From Cloeon dipterum (lineage: Eukaryota; Arthropoda; Insecta; Ephemeroptera; Baetidae): a stretch of DNA of 64,000 nucleotides. Every line of letters begins with the position of its first letter. Within the stretch, counting starts at the first letter, position 1. Below are positions 21,844 to 33,675 of this stretch, in pieces. The notes under the pieces are model-generated. The model did not search any database. It saw only the letters and a list, made by a program, of their open reading frames with translations, and had not been told where the DNA came from. Made by a program: the position numbers and the translations under genes. The DNA lies in assembly GCF_949628265.1 (NCBI RefSeq), contig NC_088790.1:21580545-21644544 (forward strand). Direction: 5' to 3'.

Positions 21844-24213
21844 TCATACAGCACTCTCGTCGTCCGGTCGCGCGTACAGGTTGCAGTGTCCGGCGGTGGG
21901 GGAGGCGAGCGGGTAGGGCGGATACGCCAGGGGTGAGTAGCCCCCGTGGAGGGAGACCAGCCGCTCCATGATGCAGTGCGGCAGGATGTCATCCCGCCAC
22001 ATGTCACCGTTTTTCGAGTAAATGTCCGAGCCGACTGCCGAGTCGGGGCTCACGTCTTCCGAGGGCCCCCTGGGGTGCCGAGAGCCTCCTGAGGAAGACG
22101 CCAAGGACGGCGTGGACTCGTCGGTAAAATCTGAGTCAGACGTGTGGTGAAAGTGACCGACCCATCGCGGCTGGGGAATGGGCGGCCGGGGTCCAGGCAC
22201 CCCCATGCCGCCGTTGCGGGACATGGTCCGGTGCAGCACCTCCTCCATGGGCTGCTCGGGGTCGGCGGAGGTGCGGAAGCGCACGATGCCGTCCTCGGCG
22301 AACAGCATCGAGCTGGGCCGCTCCGATGGCAGCGGCGGCGGCTCGACGGGAAGGGCCACGGGTAAGGCCTGCAGCATCGGCGTCGGTGGGGCGACCAAGG
22401 TGCGCAGCTGGTAGGGGTCCTCGTACAATTTCTTCTGCACGGCGTAATTGGCGCCGCACACGGCAGGGTAAAGGTCCTGAGACACTCTGACCGGGTCCTT
22501 GAATGCCTTCTTCGAGGGCGACGGCACCTTGAGGGCGGCGACGAACGCCATCAGCAGGCTGATGGACACCTCGATCACCCTTACGGAGAAGTGGAAACCC
22601 CACCAGGGCCATAGTCTAGGCGGCTGGTCGCCGAAGAGACCGGTGACGCCGAAGACGCCGTACAGGTGAACGCAGACGAGCAGCAGCAGCAACATGGCCA
22701 CGGCCAGCAGGGAGCGCAGCACTAGGCCCAATGACGCTGGCGGAACATGCTGCGTCGTCGAGAACATGGGGTTGAGGGTGCTCAGCGAGCGGGAGAGGAG
22801 GGGGAAGGCGGCCAGATAGGCCAGCGACAGGGAGACGGCGCACACTAGCAGCAGCCACTCGTTTATCAGCAACAGGCGTTTGGCCACCGGCTGAGCGACC
22901 AGCCCGGCGGCCAGTTGTAGGCCGAGACACAAGACCACCAGCATGACGGCCGCGGTGGCCGCGGCCACCAGTGCTGGCCGGCCGAACGACAGCAGCTGAG
23001 TCCTCGTGAACTTTGCCACAAACAGGAAGAGCAGGGCGAAGCACAGGCACAAGAGGGGAAGGGCAAAGTGCAGCAGCACGGGGGCCAGCGCCTCAGGGTA
23101 CGACCTTTGGCGGTTGTAGGCGTCGTGCAGGAGGAAGGTGGCGCGCAGCACGCCGATCGTCAGCAGCAGTCCGTTGCTCAGGTGGAGGTAGATCGGCGAG
23201 AGCACCCGTCCGCCTCCCCTGCGCAGCCAGGTCGAGACGCACAGCAGCACCAGCAGCAGGAAGAGGCCACCCATCAGGTAGACGTGCACGTCCCATGCCA
23301 CCCGCCACACCTTGAGGTCGTAGTCTTCCCCCTGGATGAGCCGTTCATCTTCGGGCACCTGCTCGGGGAGCAGCTCGTTTTCAATATGGGTCACCATCCG
23401 CACATCAAACATCTCATCGATATCCTCCTCGGTTTGTGGCGTCGCGGTGGTGGTTGTAGTGGTGGTTGTCGTGGTAGTGGTCGTGGTCGTTGGACGAGTT
23501 GTGGGGAATAGCTTAGTCAGATCGTAGGGGAACAATTCAGGCTCCTTGCGGCCGCTGCTGCCAGACAGGATGCGGGTCACGGCCGGGTCCTTAAGGATGG
23601 GCACAAAGTTGACCTCGGTTTCGTTGTGTGGGTCGTTGTGCCTCTGGCCGCCGGCAGGGGCCGCGTCCTTGCCCTCTCCGCCCCTGGCCGGGGTGTTCAG
23701 GGGCTGGTGCTTGACGGGCAGGTCCGGCGGTCGGTACGGGATTCGCTCCTCTGGCGGCACCTTGGACAGCACCGGCGGTGGCAGCCGTTTGTGCGAGCTG
23801 TGCGAGCCATCGTTTATTGAGCCTCGCAAAATGTCCTTGCTGGCGAACACATTGGCAAATTCCGGGCGCGCCGGGGTCTTCAGCCGGGCGCGCGTGACTG
23901 GGGCCTCGGGGGCTGGCGTCGAGTGCCACTTCCTGGCAGGCGGCGTGAAGGGAACCTGCGGCGGCGGCGGCGTCGGACGCGTCGCGGTGGTGGTGGCAGC
24001 CGTCGTGTGGGCGGGCGGAGCGGGGGTTAGATCGCCGTGCGCCACCTTGTTGAACACGGCGGCGATGTCCATCTCTTGGGAACTGTATGTCGAGCCTGTA
24101 AGTTCGAGGTACGACACGCTCGGCATCACCGCCGAGTTGGGGCTGGTGCTCGGCTCGACGGCGGAGGCGGCGCACGCCCACGCGCCCAGCAACAGCGTCA
24201 CGCGGATCATCAT
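21844..24213 (-). CDS. PRRT3/4-like proline-rich seven-membrane-segment protein, 789 aa
   Basis: The start ATG is at 24213-24211, giving a signal peptide (MMIRVTLLLGAWACAASA, then V). Residues 19 to about 300 are a Pro/Thr-rich ectodomain with a pure Thr run (about 240-256). From about residue 305 there are seven hydrophobic segments; the first follows WRVAWDVHVY and the last ends at FVAALKV (about 565). A 220-residue Pro/Ser-rich tail ends in ESAV. The WxVAWxxHVY entry into the first helix, the leucine-rich helices and the Pro-rich flanks match vertebrate proline-rich transmembrane proteins 3 and 4, whose biochemical role is unknown. The whole coding region is one GC-rich exon. It begins at a 3' splice site (gttcgcag before 24237), so the promoter and a 5' untranslated exon lie further right. 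A minimal ATG-AGG-TGA upstream ORF sits at 24227-24219. The orthology call is from memory of the family and is moderately sure; the coding call is firm. Confidence 0.85.
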   Translation of the reverse strand: MMIRVTLLLGAWACAASAVEPSTSPNSAVMPSVSYLELTGSTYSSQEMDIAAVFNKVAHGDLTPAPPAHTTAATTTATRPTPPPPQVPFTPPARKWHSTPAPEAPVTRARLKTPARPEFANVFASKDILRGSINDGSHSSHKRLPPPVLSKVPPEERIPYRPPDLPVKHQPLNTPARGGEGKDAAPAGGQRHNDPHNETEVNFVPILKDPAVTRILSGSSGRKEPELFPYDLTKLFPTTRPTTTTTTTTTTTTTTTATPQTEEDIDEMFDVRMVTHIENELLPEQVPEDERLIQGEDYDLKVWRVAWDVHVYLMGGLFLLLVLLCVSTWLRRGGGRVLSPIYLHLSNGLLLTIGVLRATFLLHDAYNRQRSYPEALAPVLLHFALPLLCLCFALLFLFVAKFTRTQLLSFGRPALVAAATAAVMLVVLCLGLQLAAGLVAQPVAKRLLLINEWLLLVCAVSLSLAYLAAFPLLSRSLSTLNPMFSTTQHVPPASLGLVLRSLLAVAMLLLLLVCVHLYGVFGVTGLFGDQPPRLWPWWGFHFSVRVIEVSISLLMAFVAALKVPSPSKKAFKDPVRVSQDLYPAVCGANYAVQKKLYEDPYQLRTLVAPPTPMLQALPVALPVEPPPLPSERPSSMLFAEDGIVRFRTSADPEQPMEEVLHRTMSRNGGMGVPGPRPPIPQPRWVGHFHHTSDSDFTDESTPSLASSSGGSRHPRGPSEDVSPDSAVGSDIYSKNGDMWRDDILPHCIMERLVSLHGGYSPLAYPPYPLASPTAGHCNLYARPDDESAV
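23446..23494 (-). repeat. Thr-codon microsatellite (ACC/ACA/ACG-type) in the PRRT-like ectodomain
   Basis: An interrupted trinucleotide tract encodes about 16 consecutive threonines. Codons vary (ACA, ACC, ACG mixed), so it is not a fresh pure expansion. It would give a heavily O-glycosylatable mucin-like stalk. Confidence 0.7.
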
Positions 24214-24218
24214 GCTGA

Positions 24219-24237
24219 TCACCTCATTCCAGGCAAC
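24219..24237 (-). promoter_or_regulatory. 3' splice site and minimal uORF before the PRRT-like start codon
   Basis: The - strand reads tggtgttcgcag, then exon from 24237. The sequence holds ATG AGG TGA (24227-24219), a two-codon upstream ORF ending only five nt before the main ATG at 24213. The acceptor shows that at least one upstream exon exists. Confidence 0.55.
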
Positions 24238-27200
24238 CTGCGAACACCAAAATTTTTATTTAATGGGGTCAACAAAATTTTAATACAAAATTACTACGAA
24301 AAAATAAGCCTGCCTCAATATTTTTTTCTTGCCACCCGATTTTTTCACTGTTTTTCTCACGCTCATTTTTGTTACAACACATTTGGAACAGTATAAGAAA
24401 GCAAATTTATTTAAGTGTTATGTTGCGTCCCCAATTGAATGCGTTTTTATGGAAAATAGCTGATATCTCAGGTTAGAATATTAACTATTTTTCTGCGCGT
24501 TGAGGCATTAGATGAGCGCGAAAGGCACAATTTTACGACTTTTGAGCCAATCTCAAAATCGTCTAAAACTGTTTATAGCGCCTGTAAAACTACACAATTC
24601 CTTTAAACGCTTGACTACGAAATATTTATGATACACATGGCATATTAGTTGTTTAGAGTTTTTACGTTGAAAATGGCAAAAATTTTGAGCAAAATCACAA
24701 AATATTTGGTATCTTTTCATCATGAATTTTCCTAATTTCCTCATTCTTTTTTTTAATAGACGGATAACTTTGTTTTAAGGAACAGAAGATTTAAAGCTAG
24801 AGAAAAAATCCCTATTTAAATTTTTAAACCAATACATTGGAAATATGAAAAGAAATCCTTCTGAATGTGACTGAAATCCCTATTTTTAACGCTAGAGACT
24901 GCCAAACCCTGAAAATCAATCACTCGGAAAAAGGAAAAGTGACCATTGAAATACATAAATGTTTTGACAGAAAAGGTAGACACAAAAGAAATGAAACGAG
25001 GTATTGACATCTCTAACTCTCCCTTGCAACATTTTGCTCCCCAGGGATGTCATTCTATTTAAAGAGCAATAAACTAACCACTTCGAACATTGAATCACCC
25101 TGGGAATACTGCCAGGCACTTGTCAAACACAGCCTCATATAATGTGAGTAATGGATTGCGCGTCACGGACTTGGCGGCGAAGCAGCAGTACAAGCGATTC
25201 GTTACAATTAGCGCATTTCGCGGCGAGCGACAAAGCCGATCATAACTCTTTCAGCCGATTCAATTAGGGAAACGGAAGTGGCGCGTAGAAGAGCGGATTA
25301 GACGTGTAAAATTCGCCATCGCATCTGTCGGCGTCAGGCAAAGAAAGGGAAAAGTTAATTTACAGCGCATTGTACGCACGGCGCGGTAAAATAATTTGAT
25401 GTGCGCCGCCGCGACTCATTAAGCGGGTGATAGCCCAAAAAAGGAAATTTATGTGACAGTAATTCAATTTTATGTGCAGTTGTAAAAATTCCTTTCACGC
25501 CTGCTTTTCGTAAGACCGCGCGGCTGCTTCTTATGTAATTTATTATAATTCACCAACCTGCTGAATTGACGAGTCGGGCCGCTCTTTCAATTTTCGATTG
25601 CAGCTCGTTACGATGACGTCATTACAAACAATTATTGTCCACTTGGCGCGGCGGATGATAATCAAAAGTCTGAAACACACACAAAGAGACAAATTATTCA
25701 TCTGCATTTTTATTTCTGCTTCACGCAGCTCAAGTAGGTGCGGAGGCAGAGTGAAACGGAACGTCTCGCACCTGCCTCGCAGGCAATCAGACGCGTCTTT
25801 CGCTCTCTCTCTCTCTCTCGTTTTTATTGGGTCCGGGAATATTTTACGGCCTCAAAAAGCAGATGGCCAACAATTTTATCAGCGGCTTCTGCTCAAATGG
25901 TGATTTACTCACTGCTCCTTCCACCGAGTTTCCAGGTGGAAAGGTGGCTGTTAGTATTCCTTTTTTATATATAAAATTTAGCACCCTAAAGTAAAAGTCA
26001 CACTTTCTGGCCGTGAATTTATGGCTTGGGCACGTAGGGATGCCCTAATCGCTATTTATCGAACGCCCTTCAAACATATGGACCAGACGGTGATATTTTT
26101 TTTCTAAAAAAAGAAACTCTTATGATGCTACGTTTTAGTTTGTGGTTGAATTCAGGCACAAGTCAGACGATGTAATAAGAAAGATCAACAAGGGAATTTT
26201 TTTAAATCGACGGAGAGTTATGAAGCACCATGAAGAAGAATGAAATCCTCACGTGACGATTTAATTTGGATCGATGCGCCAGAAAATCCTCAGATTATAG
26301 ACTTTGGCCCAGGAAAATCGTTAGTTAACGCTCGTTAATAACTGCTCCAAATTTTCTGAGCTGATGAAAAGATGAGTAGCTTCATTTTGGTCGTTTGACA
26401 AAAAATATAATTATTTCTATATTCTTATTTTAAAAGAACAAAAAGCGCTGTGCCTTAGGATTAGTTCTTAATAATTTACATATCCCAGAGAATTGTTCTA
26501 TTTAATATTGTCTGCTATTCAAAGTTCCCATGGTTTTATAAATATAGCTTTTTTGAAACGTATTTTGTCGTTTTTTTCCAGGTAAATCAATAAAATTGCC
26601 GTCTTACACAACCGGGAGCAAAGTCTTTTCATGGGCGACACAAAATTTTACTCTCTGAGAATTTTATGACGGTTACTGCTTACAGCTGAATCCGAACCGT
26701 TTCGCAAGAACTAATAGACTTTTCATCCTGAGTACTGGATGACCAATTTTCCGTAATTTAAGATTTGAAAAACTCGTTCCAAAGTGTGATAACCCCCGTC
26801 CCGAAAGTAAATGTGTATAATTTAATTTTCCACGCGGGCAAGACGGATTAACGACAATAATTGCGGCAAGCCTCATCGCCGAGGACCGATAATGCCGAGT
26901 AATGAAATAAACTGCGCGAGCGGGGAATTCGGCCGAACCCTCAATTTGCCAGACCAGTTTGCGCGCTATTTTATTCGCGAGGATGGCAAGGAGGCGACCG
27001 CTGGCTTTTTCTTTCTTTCTTCCATTTAATCTGGAGCCATAATCAAAAATCCAAGGCCGCGCGCGCGTTGAGGAGTTTAACAAGCGCGAGGGCAGGCAGG
27101 CACACACTCTCGCTCGGGATTTCGCGATTCTCATTCTCTCTCTCTCTCCTGCTCCTCCGGCTTGTGCAAACACGACGACGCGTATTATAAATTTTCATTC

Positions 27201-30110
27201 CTGCCTGGGAATTTGATTGTTCTTTCACGGGCTCCCAATAAATAAATTCCCCGTTTGCCGACGCGCAAAATATTCCTGCCGCTATAAATTTCAGGCAGAC
27301 GAGACCAATAAAAGATCTATTGTTTCGCTGCCTCTTCACTCGCCGCCGCGGAGCAAAATGCCACGCCAACGGATTGAAACCGACCGGGAGACGACCGCGG
27401 CGGGACACGTGAAGAAAGAAATGCCGGCGAAATCACCAACATTGAATTTCCATTAGGGTTTAGTGTTCGCTCATCGGGCCAGGAAGAAGACTTTTGGCCT
27501 CTGCACGATGTTATTTCTAATTTATGCTGCTGAAATGACATCAGACAACTTGTGCCGATTAGATTCTCCCTGATTTACTTGCTGTTAACTTTGTGTGTGT
27601 GTTTTTTTAAATAATCTTGAATTAATTAGATCTTTGCTTAAATTTTACTAACGTGGCTGACGTATTTTTCGGTGAAAAGCATTCTAGCCGATTTAGGTCA
27701 CCGTTTCTAGCCCGCAGTTTATATAAAATTTATACTGGGGAAAAATGTTTCCATTTATTTTGTAATATTACCAAGGCATCTCATTTCCTTGAATATTCAC
27801 TGAAAGAATTTTTCATTTGGCGACACCTAATGCTGCCTTTTGTGACAACATCTAATTTTGAGCTAGTTTTAATCGATTTTAAATAAAATTGGAATGAAAA
27901 AATGTAGCCCAATGTTTTTTTTTATTCCGTATAAGTTCAAAAATTGCAAGATTTGCTTTATCTGATGAAATATAAATCTACAAGCTACGACTAAGATGAT
28001 AATTAAAAGACAATTAAGAAAGCTTTCCATTCTGGACTCCTCGACACACCACCCCATGATGATGGATAGCCCAATGTCAGATAAATTGTCTATATCAAAG
28101 TCTTTTTTATTTGCAATATTCCTGCGTAAAATCGTGAACCTTTAAGGATGCGTTTCGATTGAACCAAAATAAAAATTAGGCAGCCGTGTGTGCGTGTTGG
28201 AGCTTTTCGCCGATTCTAATAAGTGTTCCAGGCAGCGAAATGGTAATTAAACCTCATTTTTATATCACTCCGCGCAGCCGACAGGTCGGACGTTACGGCA
28301 AAAGGTTGATTATCCGTTTTGGTCGTGGTCAGTTAGAGCTGGCGGCTTTAATTTCAGGATCGTAAACCGTCGCGGCGCAGCATCTGCGCTCACTCAAAAC
28401 TGATCATTTCCTTCACAAAGCCATATTTCAAAGCTCATTTTGGCTGTTTTTAATTGGCCCGTGCACACACTGAAAGCGGAGACGGTGAGCACAACCACGG
28501 CTGTTTGTTTCCTCGGTTGCGGATGTTTTTAACCTTAATTAGCGAGCGAGAGCAAAACAAGAGGCTGCGCTGAGGTCAAAGCATGTGCATCAAATTAGGA
28601 TGATTTATGGAATGCTCGGTGCCCGCCGCTAACGATCCGCCTGGCCAAACTCCGCGCGCAGCACCTGATTGATTCTCGCAGCCCGCGGGAGAAATTCCGC
28701 GCTTTTCAGCAAAATCCACGGCAATCTGTTGCGACAAAATCGTTATTTCTCTCTCTCCCTCTCTTAACTTCTGAAAATAAATAAAATCGCGGGGGATTTC
28801 GGACGCGGCGGCGGCACTCTTCAAAGGGCTGCGCTCGTTCACGGTTTTTATACTAGAAAAGAGAGCCGGGTAATTTGAGTCAGCAGAGCATTGCGATTTT
28901 TTCTGCTCGAAAACAAGAGAGCCAGCTTCCTGTCCAAAATTTCCGAAGAAATGCCCGGGCAGCATGGCCGCGCGGCGTGTTTAATTGGTCTAATGAGGCT
29001 GAACCATAAATTCCGAATTTGTCTCTATAAATATTTAATCCTGGCGTACGGCCGACAGGTAAAATTAAATTAATTGGCACCTTCAGAGCAAGGAGGATCT
29101 CTGAACTCTCTCTCTCGCTGGTCCAGAAGCACGATCCATATTTCTTTCAGTGCGGCTCGAAGAAAGACGACCCTGCCTGTCGTTCTTCGTCGTTGTTAGT
29201 CAAACTGGCAATTAAAAATAATATTGTATCGCAGGCTAAATACACTCACAGTAGCAAGCCCTTCGTCATTGCAATGAAAGAGCAGAAAGAAAATTAGTAT
29301 CGACTGTACTGACAATGAGAGACGCTTTTTCAGCTTGCAGGGTCTACTGTAAAAGGTCTCTAAACCTACTGAAGAATAGGAATAATTTATAGGGATGTGC
29401 ATAAATTTTTTCTATGGTTTTTCTCGATTTTCCCGTGGATTTGGCTCCTGTCACGCCTCTATTTCATTTTATTAGGAAGCACGCCCCTTTCTAATCAATT
29501 TTTTCGAAATTTCCTCGAGTGACCTTCTCTTTTAGTGTTTTCTATCAATAGACAATATTTTTGGAATTCCAAAAGTCACTTTTAATGGCTTTGATTTTAT
29601 CTTTTTAATAACGGAAACATAAGAGAAAACGACTTATAATTAGCGGAAAAACACGCTCGAATTTTAATGATGCAAAAAGACCAGCACTAATTTGCACATA
29701 ATATTTGTGGAAACATATTGTTGATTTCAAAACTTGCTATTTTGTGCCAGAAATCATATTAAGATATTTAATTATTTTCCACGTAAATTAACAGTTTTTG
29801 CACAATTCTAACTGATAATTTCAGTTTGCAGCCATTTTTGAGCGAAAATGACCCAAATGTTGGTGTCCGTTTGTAATTTCAGCTCATCATCAGCTGCTAA
29901 AACTCGTTAATTATCTCCTCGTGTAGGGTCTGGCGAAGCGAGAGAGACGCGTGTTCAGTTTCAGGTCGAAATCGACACCTTGCGACGCTCGCCCTTTCCG
30001 AGCAGGCAGCATTGCGTCTTCCAGCTTTTAAGGTTTCCCTCTCGGCGCGGAGTGATGTTGTCTCCCGAAATGACACCCGCCGGCTCGAGTTTTCGCTCTT
30101 GCAGTGTCGC

Positions 30111-30128
30111 CAGCAGCAGCAGCAGCAG
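30111..30128 (+). repeat. (CAG)6 microsatellite
   Basis: Six perfect CAG units lie outside any supported gene. Confidence 0.8.
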
Positions 30129-33100
30129 ACTCGTGGGCAGTTCATTTTTTTCATTTTACACGTGAAAACGTGGGGAACACGTGATACCTGTATAGGGGTT
30201 GGGGAGAAACGCGGGTGCCGCAGATCTTTTTCATAATCAGGTGCACCTGCATGAAATTTCCAACCGGGTATCGTGTGTTTCCATCCTTTCGTGGAAACTT
30301 TCTTTTGTGCATGGAAACAGCAGGCAACGAATGAACGAATCCTTTGACCTTTTGCCAGGGTTTACATTATATATGTTAAGGTGCATTCCTCGTTTGGGTC
30401 TCTATTGTTTCTCGAGCGGCCATTTTATTAATTGAGCGCCGACGCTCAGCCGCCGCCGCGTGCATGTACTCACAAAGCAAAATTGCGTTCCATTCGGCTT
30501 CATTGTGCGCGCGGGCCGTTTTAATTTAAATTAATAGTCGAGCACGGCATCGGCACCGAGGGCGAATTTCTACTTGCGAAAGCACCATCTGTTTCGAAAA
30601 AGGAATCCAGAATTCAGTTTCAAACCCCGGAACTGAACTCCAGTGACCCATCTGAAGAATTTCTTGGTACTTCAGAGATATCTGACCCCTAAGGAGCCTC
30701 AGAGGTAATTTGTTTCTGTTTAAAATACGCGTCCTTGATTTTTTTTTCTCTCAAATTTCTGCTTCATTCGAGCCGATCGGACCGTGTCTCTACACAAAAC
30801 AGCGTAAAGTGCGTATTACTAATTCCTAGCTGCGTTTCTCTGATTAGATTTTCCAAGGAAAGGGTGAGAAATAAATAATTTCCCACATGTACCTTCGAGA
30901 GCTTTGTTGCTGGCTCGTCTTCGCATTGGAACAAGAATTCCTGATTGGAGCCCCGACTCCTTGTCGCGGCTAATTTGAAGGGATTCATTTCGACGCCGCA
31001 GTTTGTTAAGCCGCTTTAATTGATTGCATGATGCAGCAAAGCCGTGCGTGTACCATACGCGGGGAAAACACTTTCTTTGTGTGCCTCGCGACGACCACCT
31101 CTCGATGCGAAGACCCACCATTCAAATCACCCGACAGACAGCCCGAACCATCTGCCGCAGTGAGAGCAAGAAAACGTGTGTTTCCCATTACGCCGGTGCA
31201 ATTGTAAAACCAGGAAATTAAATTTCTGTGAAAAAAAATGAAGAAAGAAAGGAGCTGAAGTGTTTTGTCTAAAATCCATTTGTTAAACATTGTAAAAATC
31301 GGACAGCAAAGGTGCATTAGCTTTAAACCCGTTATGTATGAAAAAAGCTTGTAAAAGCTGAGATTTTTAAATGTTTTCCTTGTCTTTATAGACACAACCT
31401 TGGTTTCGAAATTCATCTGCCGACAGGCTCATTTATTGTTGATAAAGTCTCGCAAACTAAGCTGTGTGAAAATTTCGTCTTAATCTCATAAATGACAATG
31501 ATTTATACGTTTCATTTTGTATGAGAACTTTTGGAGTGTCTAACTTTAGAATGTAGCATTTGCTAACTTTGATTATTAATAATCTGAAAATTTCAATCAA
31601 CAGCTAAACTTTTTCGCTAGGCAATTTTTTGCAAATGTTTATTTTTGTCGTTTGTTCACCGCCCCTGGCAGTTTAATTTTGTAGACAGCAATTACGGAAT
31701 GGCGTTCCCTTCCCCCTTTTGCTATTATTCAAATGAATTCCAGAGAAAAGCAAACAATATGTCATTCGAGCGTTATTATTTTTCCCACAAGCAAAAACTA
31801 CGGGGGAGGACGCACGAATAATCGAAATAATAATAAAAGAAAAATATCGCGCGTGACAATCATCTAAAAATCAGTCTCTCGCACTGAGGAGCAGCGAATT
31901 TCGCACGAAGAGAAAACAATGCAGAAAACTTATTACTTGCTCCCCCGCGCGCTCTCATTGCTATTCGGTGCGTCGTTGCGACGCGGCTCTGAAATCTCAT
32001 CTTTTCTGATGCGATTTGGCTCCCTTTCATGTCCACATACTCATTCACGGCACGTCCTTTGAATTGGAAATCCTCGTCAAGAGTGTGTGAGAGAGAGAGA
32101 TGCAAGTGGAACCGATTTAATTCTGAGCCGTGCATGCGTTTTCGTTTTCTTTCTCATTAGAAAAAGTGCGAGTTGCACAGTCATGCCCGATAAATTACAG
32201 CCATAATGAAAATAGATTACCGGCTGCGGCTCGTTTCATTACTTCAATTAAACGCGGAAATTTTTAATTGCTTCGTCTGCCAACTGGTTTCTTCTTTGCT
32301 CTCGGGCCAATTCCAAAATTATTTCCCGGGCAGTCAATTTAAAATATATTTTAACAAGTGATATCAAGACTGGATTGACTGTTAAATTCAGATAAATTTT
32401 AATTTTGCAAGACTGGCTCTAAAAACACATTAAATTTGCCGATAAGGCTAGCACACACAAAATGTTCGTACATGCCATAAAACATTTTCATTTATAATAA
32501 TTGACTTTTCAGGAATCAACAAAGTATACAGTTTGAATCAAACGAGACGCGCTGGGACACTCGATCCCAGCCTCCAAAAGCTGCTGTTGGTCCAGGTTCG
32601 GCACGCGATATGGATCATATTTGTGCGGTGCAAATATGGCACTGCCGTATGCACACGCGCCAAACCGAGTCATTTCCAATCACCCGGGGAGGGCCATCTG
32701 TCGCCGCCGCGCATGTGTGTAATGGATTAAAAAGGTGCAGCTGCAAACATCCTTTGTACTGCTTCTTTCCTCCTCCGGCGGTAATTACCCTGTCGCCCGC
32801 GGGAGGCTGAGAGAGAGGCGCGAAAACGTTCATTACACGAATTTCCTCATTCCAATTGCTAATTGCGAACGGCTGTATTTGGTATTGAAACGCGATTCAG
32901 ACGCAATTCGAGTCAATCGACCCTGAGCGAGACGCCTCACATGACTTATAATACACACACGTGCACCTGAGAAAGGTATGATGACTTATTGTGGTTTCTG
33001 ACGATGAACTTTTTTGCAGTCAATCGCATGTATGATTTTCTGACGGTTAATCGCTCTAAGCTTGCCTGTTGCTCCATCACTGGAGTTCTGAGTCGAGTTA

Positions 33101-33661
33101 TTTTATTGTTTTTGTTTGAAATAAGACAACTAATAACACCATTCAGGGTTTTGATCTGACTAACGTTTTAGTTAGTGACGATTTTTTTTAATTCGTGAAG
33201 CCTGACCTGAAGTGAATGAAGTTAAATGTCACAATTTCTTGATTTAACATTCTTAAGAAATTAAAAAAAACATTGATCAAAAATTTCAAATTGATAATTT
33301 TAATTGAAGGGAATTTTGTGAGACAAATTAGAGGATTAAGTGTATATTTGTTATTTTTTCAAACAATAAAAATAGAGATAGGTAATTTGTTAATTACATC
33401 AGCTAAGAAAAGAGTTGCAAATTGAACATAAAGTGAAGCGGATTTAAATGCTTTTTCAGACTTAATACCCTGGCAGCGTCTGTTGATTTTAGATCCTTGT
33501 GCATATTTCAGTCTGCACCTTATGCTTGAAGGTTGAATTTAGCATTTGGAGTCGATTTGGACGTCTTCCAATGCGTTATAGGTGGTTTGAATTCCATCTG
33601 GATTTGTGTTTTCCTGTCTAAATTGCGCGTTACGAAATTTCCTGTCCCACATCTCATGTCT

Positions 33662-33675
33662 CCCCCCCCCCCCCC
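33662..33675 (+). repeat. C14 homopolymer followed by (TC)n
   Basis: Fourteen consecutive C residues are followed by TCTCTCTCG. The run length is prone to sequencing error. Confidence 0.85.

Noticed and set aside
23591..24181. 196-codon open frame on the - strand in a second frame
   Set aside because: It lies wholly inside the PRRT-like coding exon. GC-rich coding DNA commonly leaves other frames open; it has no start context or family motif.
26673..27173. 166-codon - strand frame in the desert
   Set aside because: No recognisable family, low-complexity Arg/Ser content, no splice sites matching its frame. In 40 kb on six frames such an ORF is expected by chance.
30238..30255. CAGGTGCACCTG palindrome after a tttttcataatcag acceptor-like run
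   Set aside because: GTGCAC is a poor donor and the palindrome is short, so it is not a convincing ratchet site; it could be an E-box type site but is common by chance.
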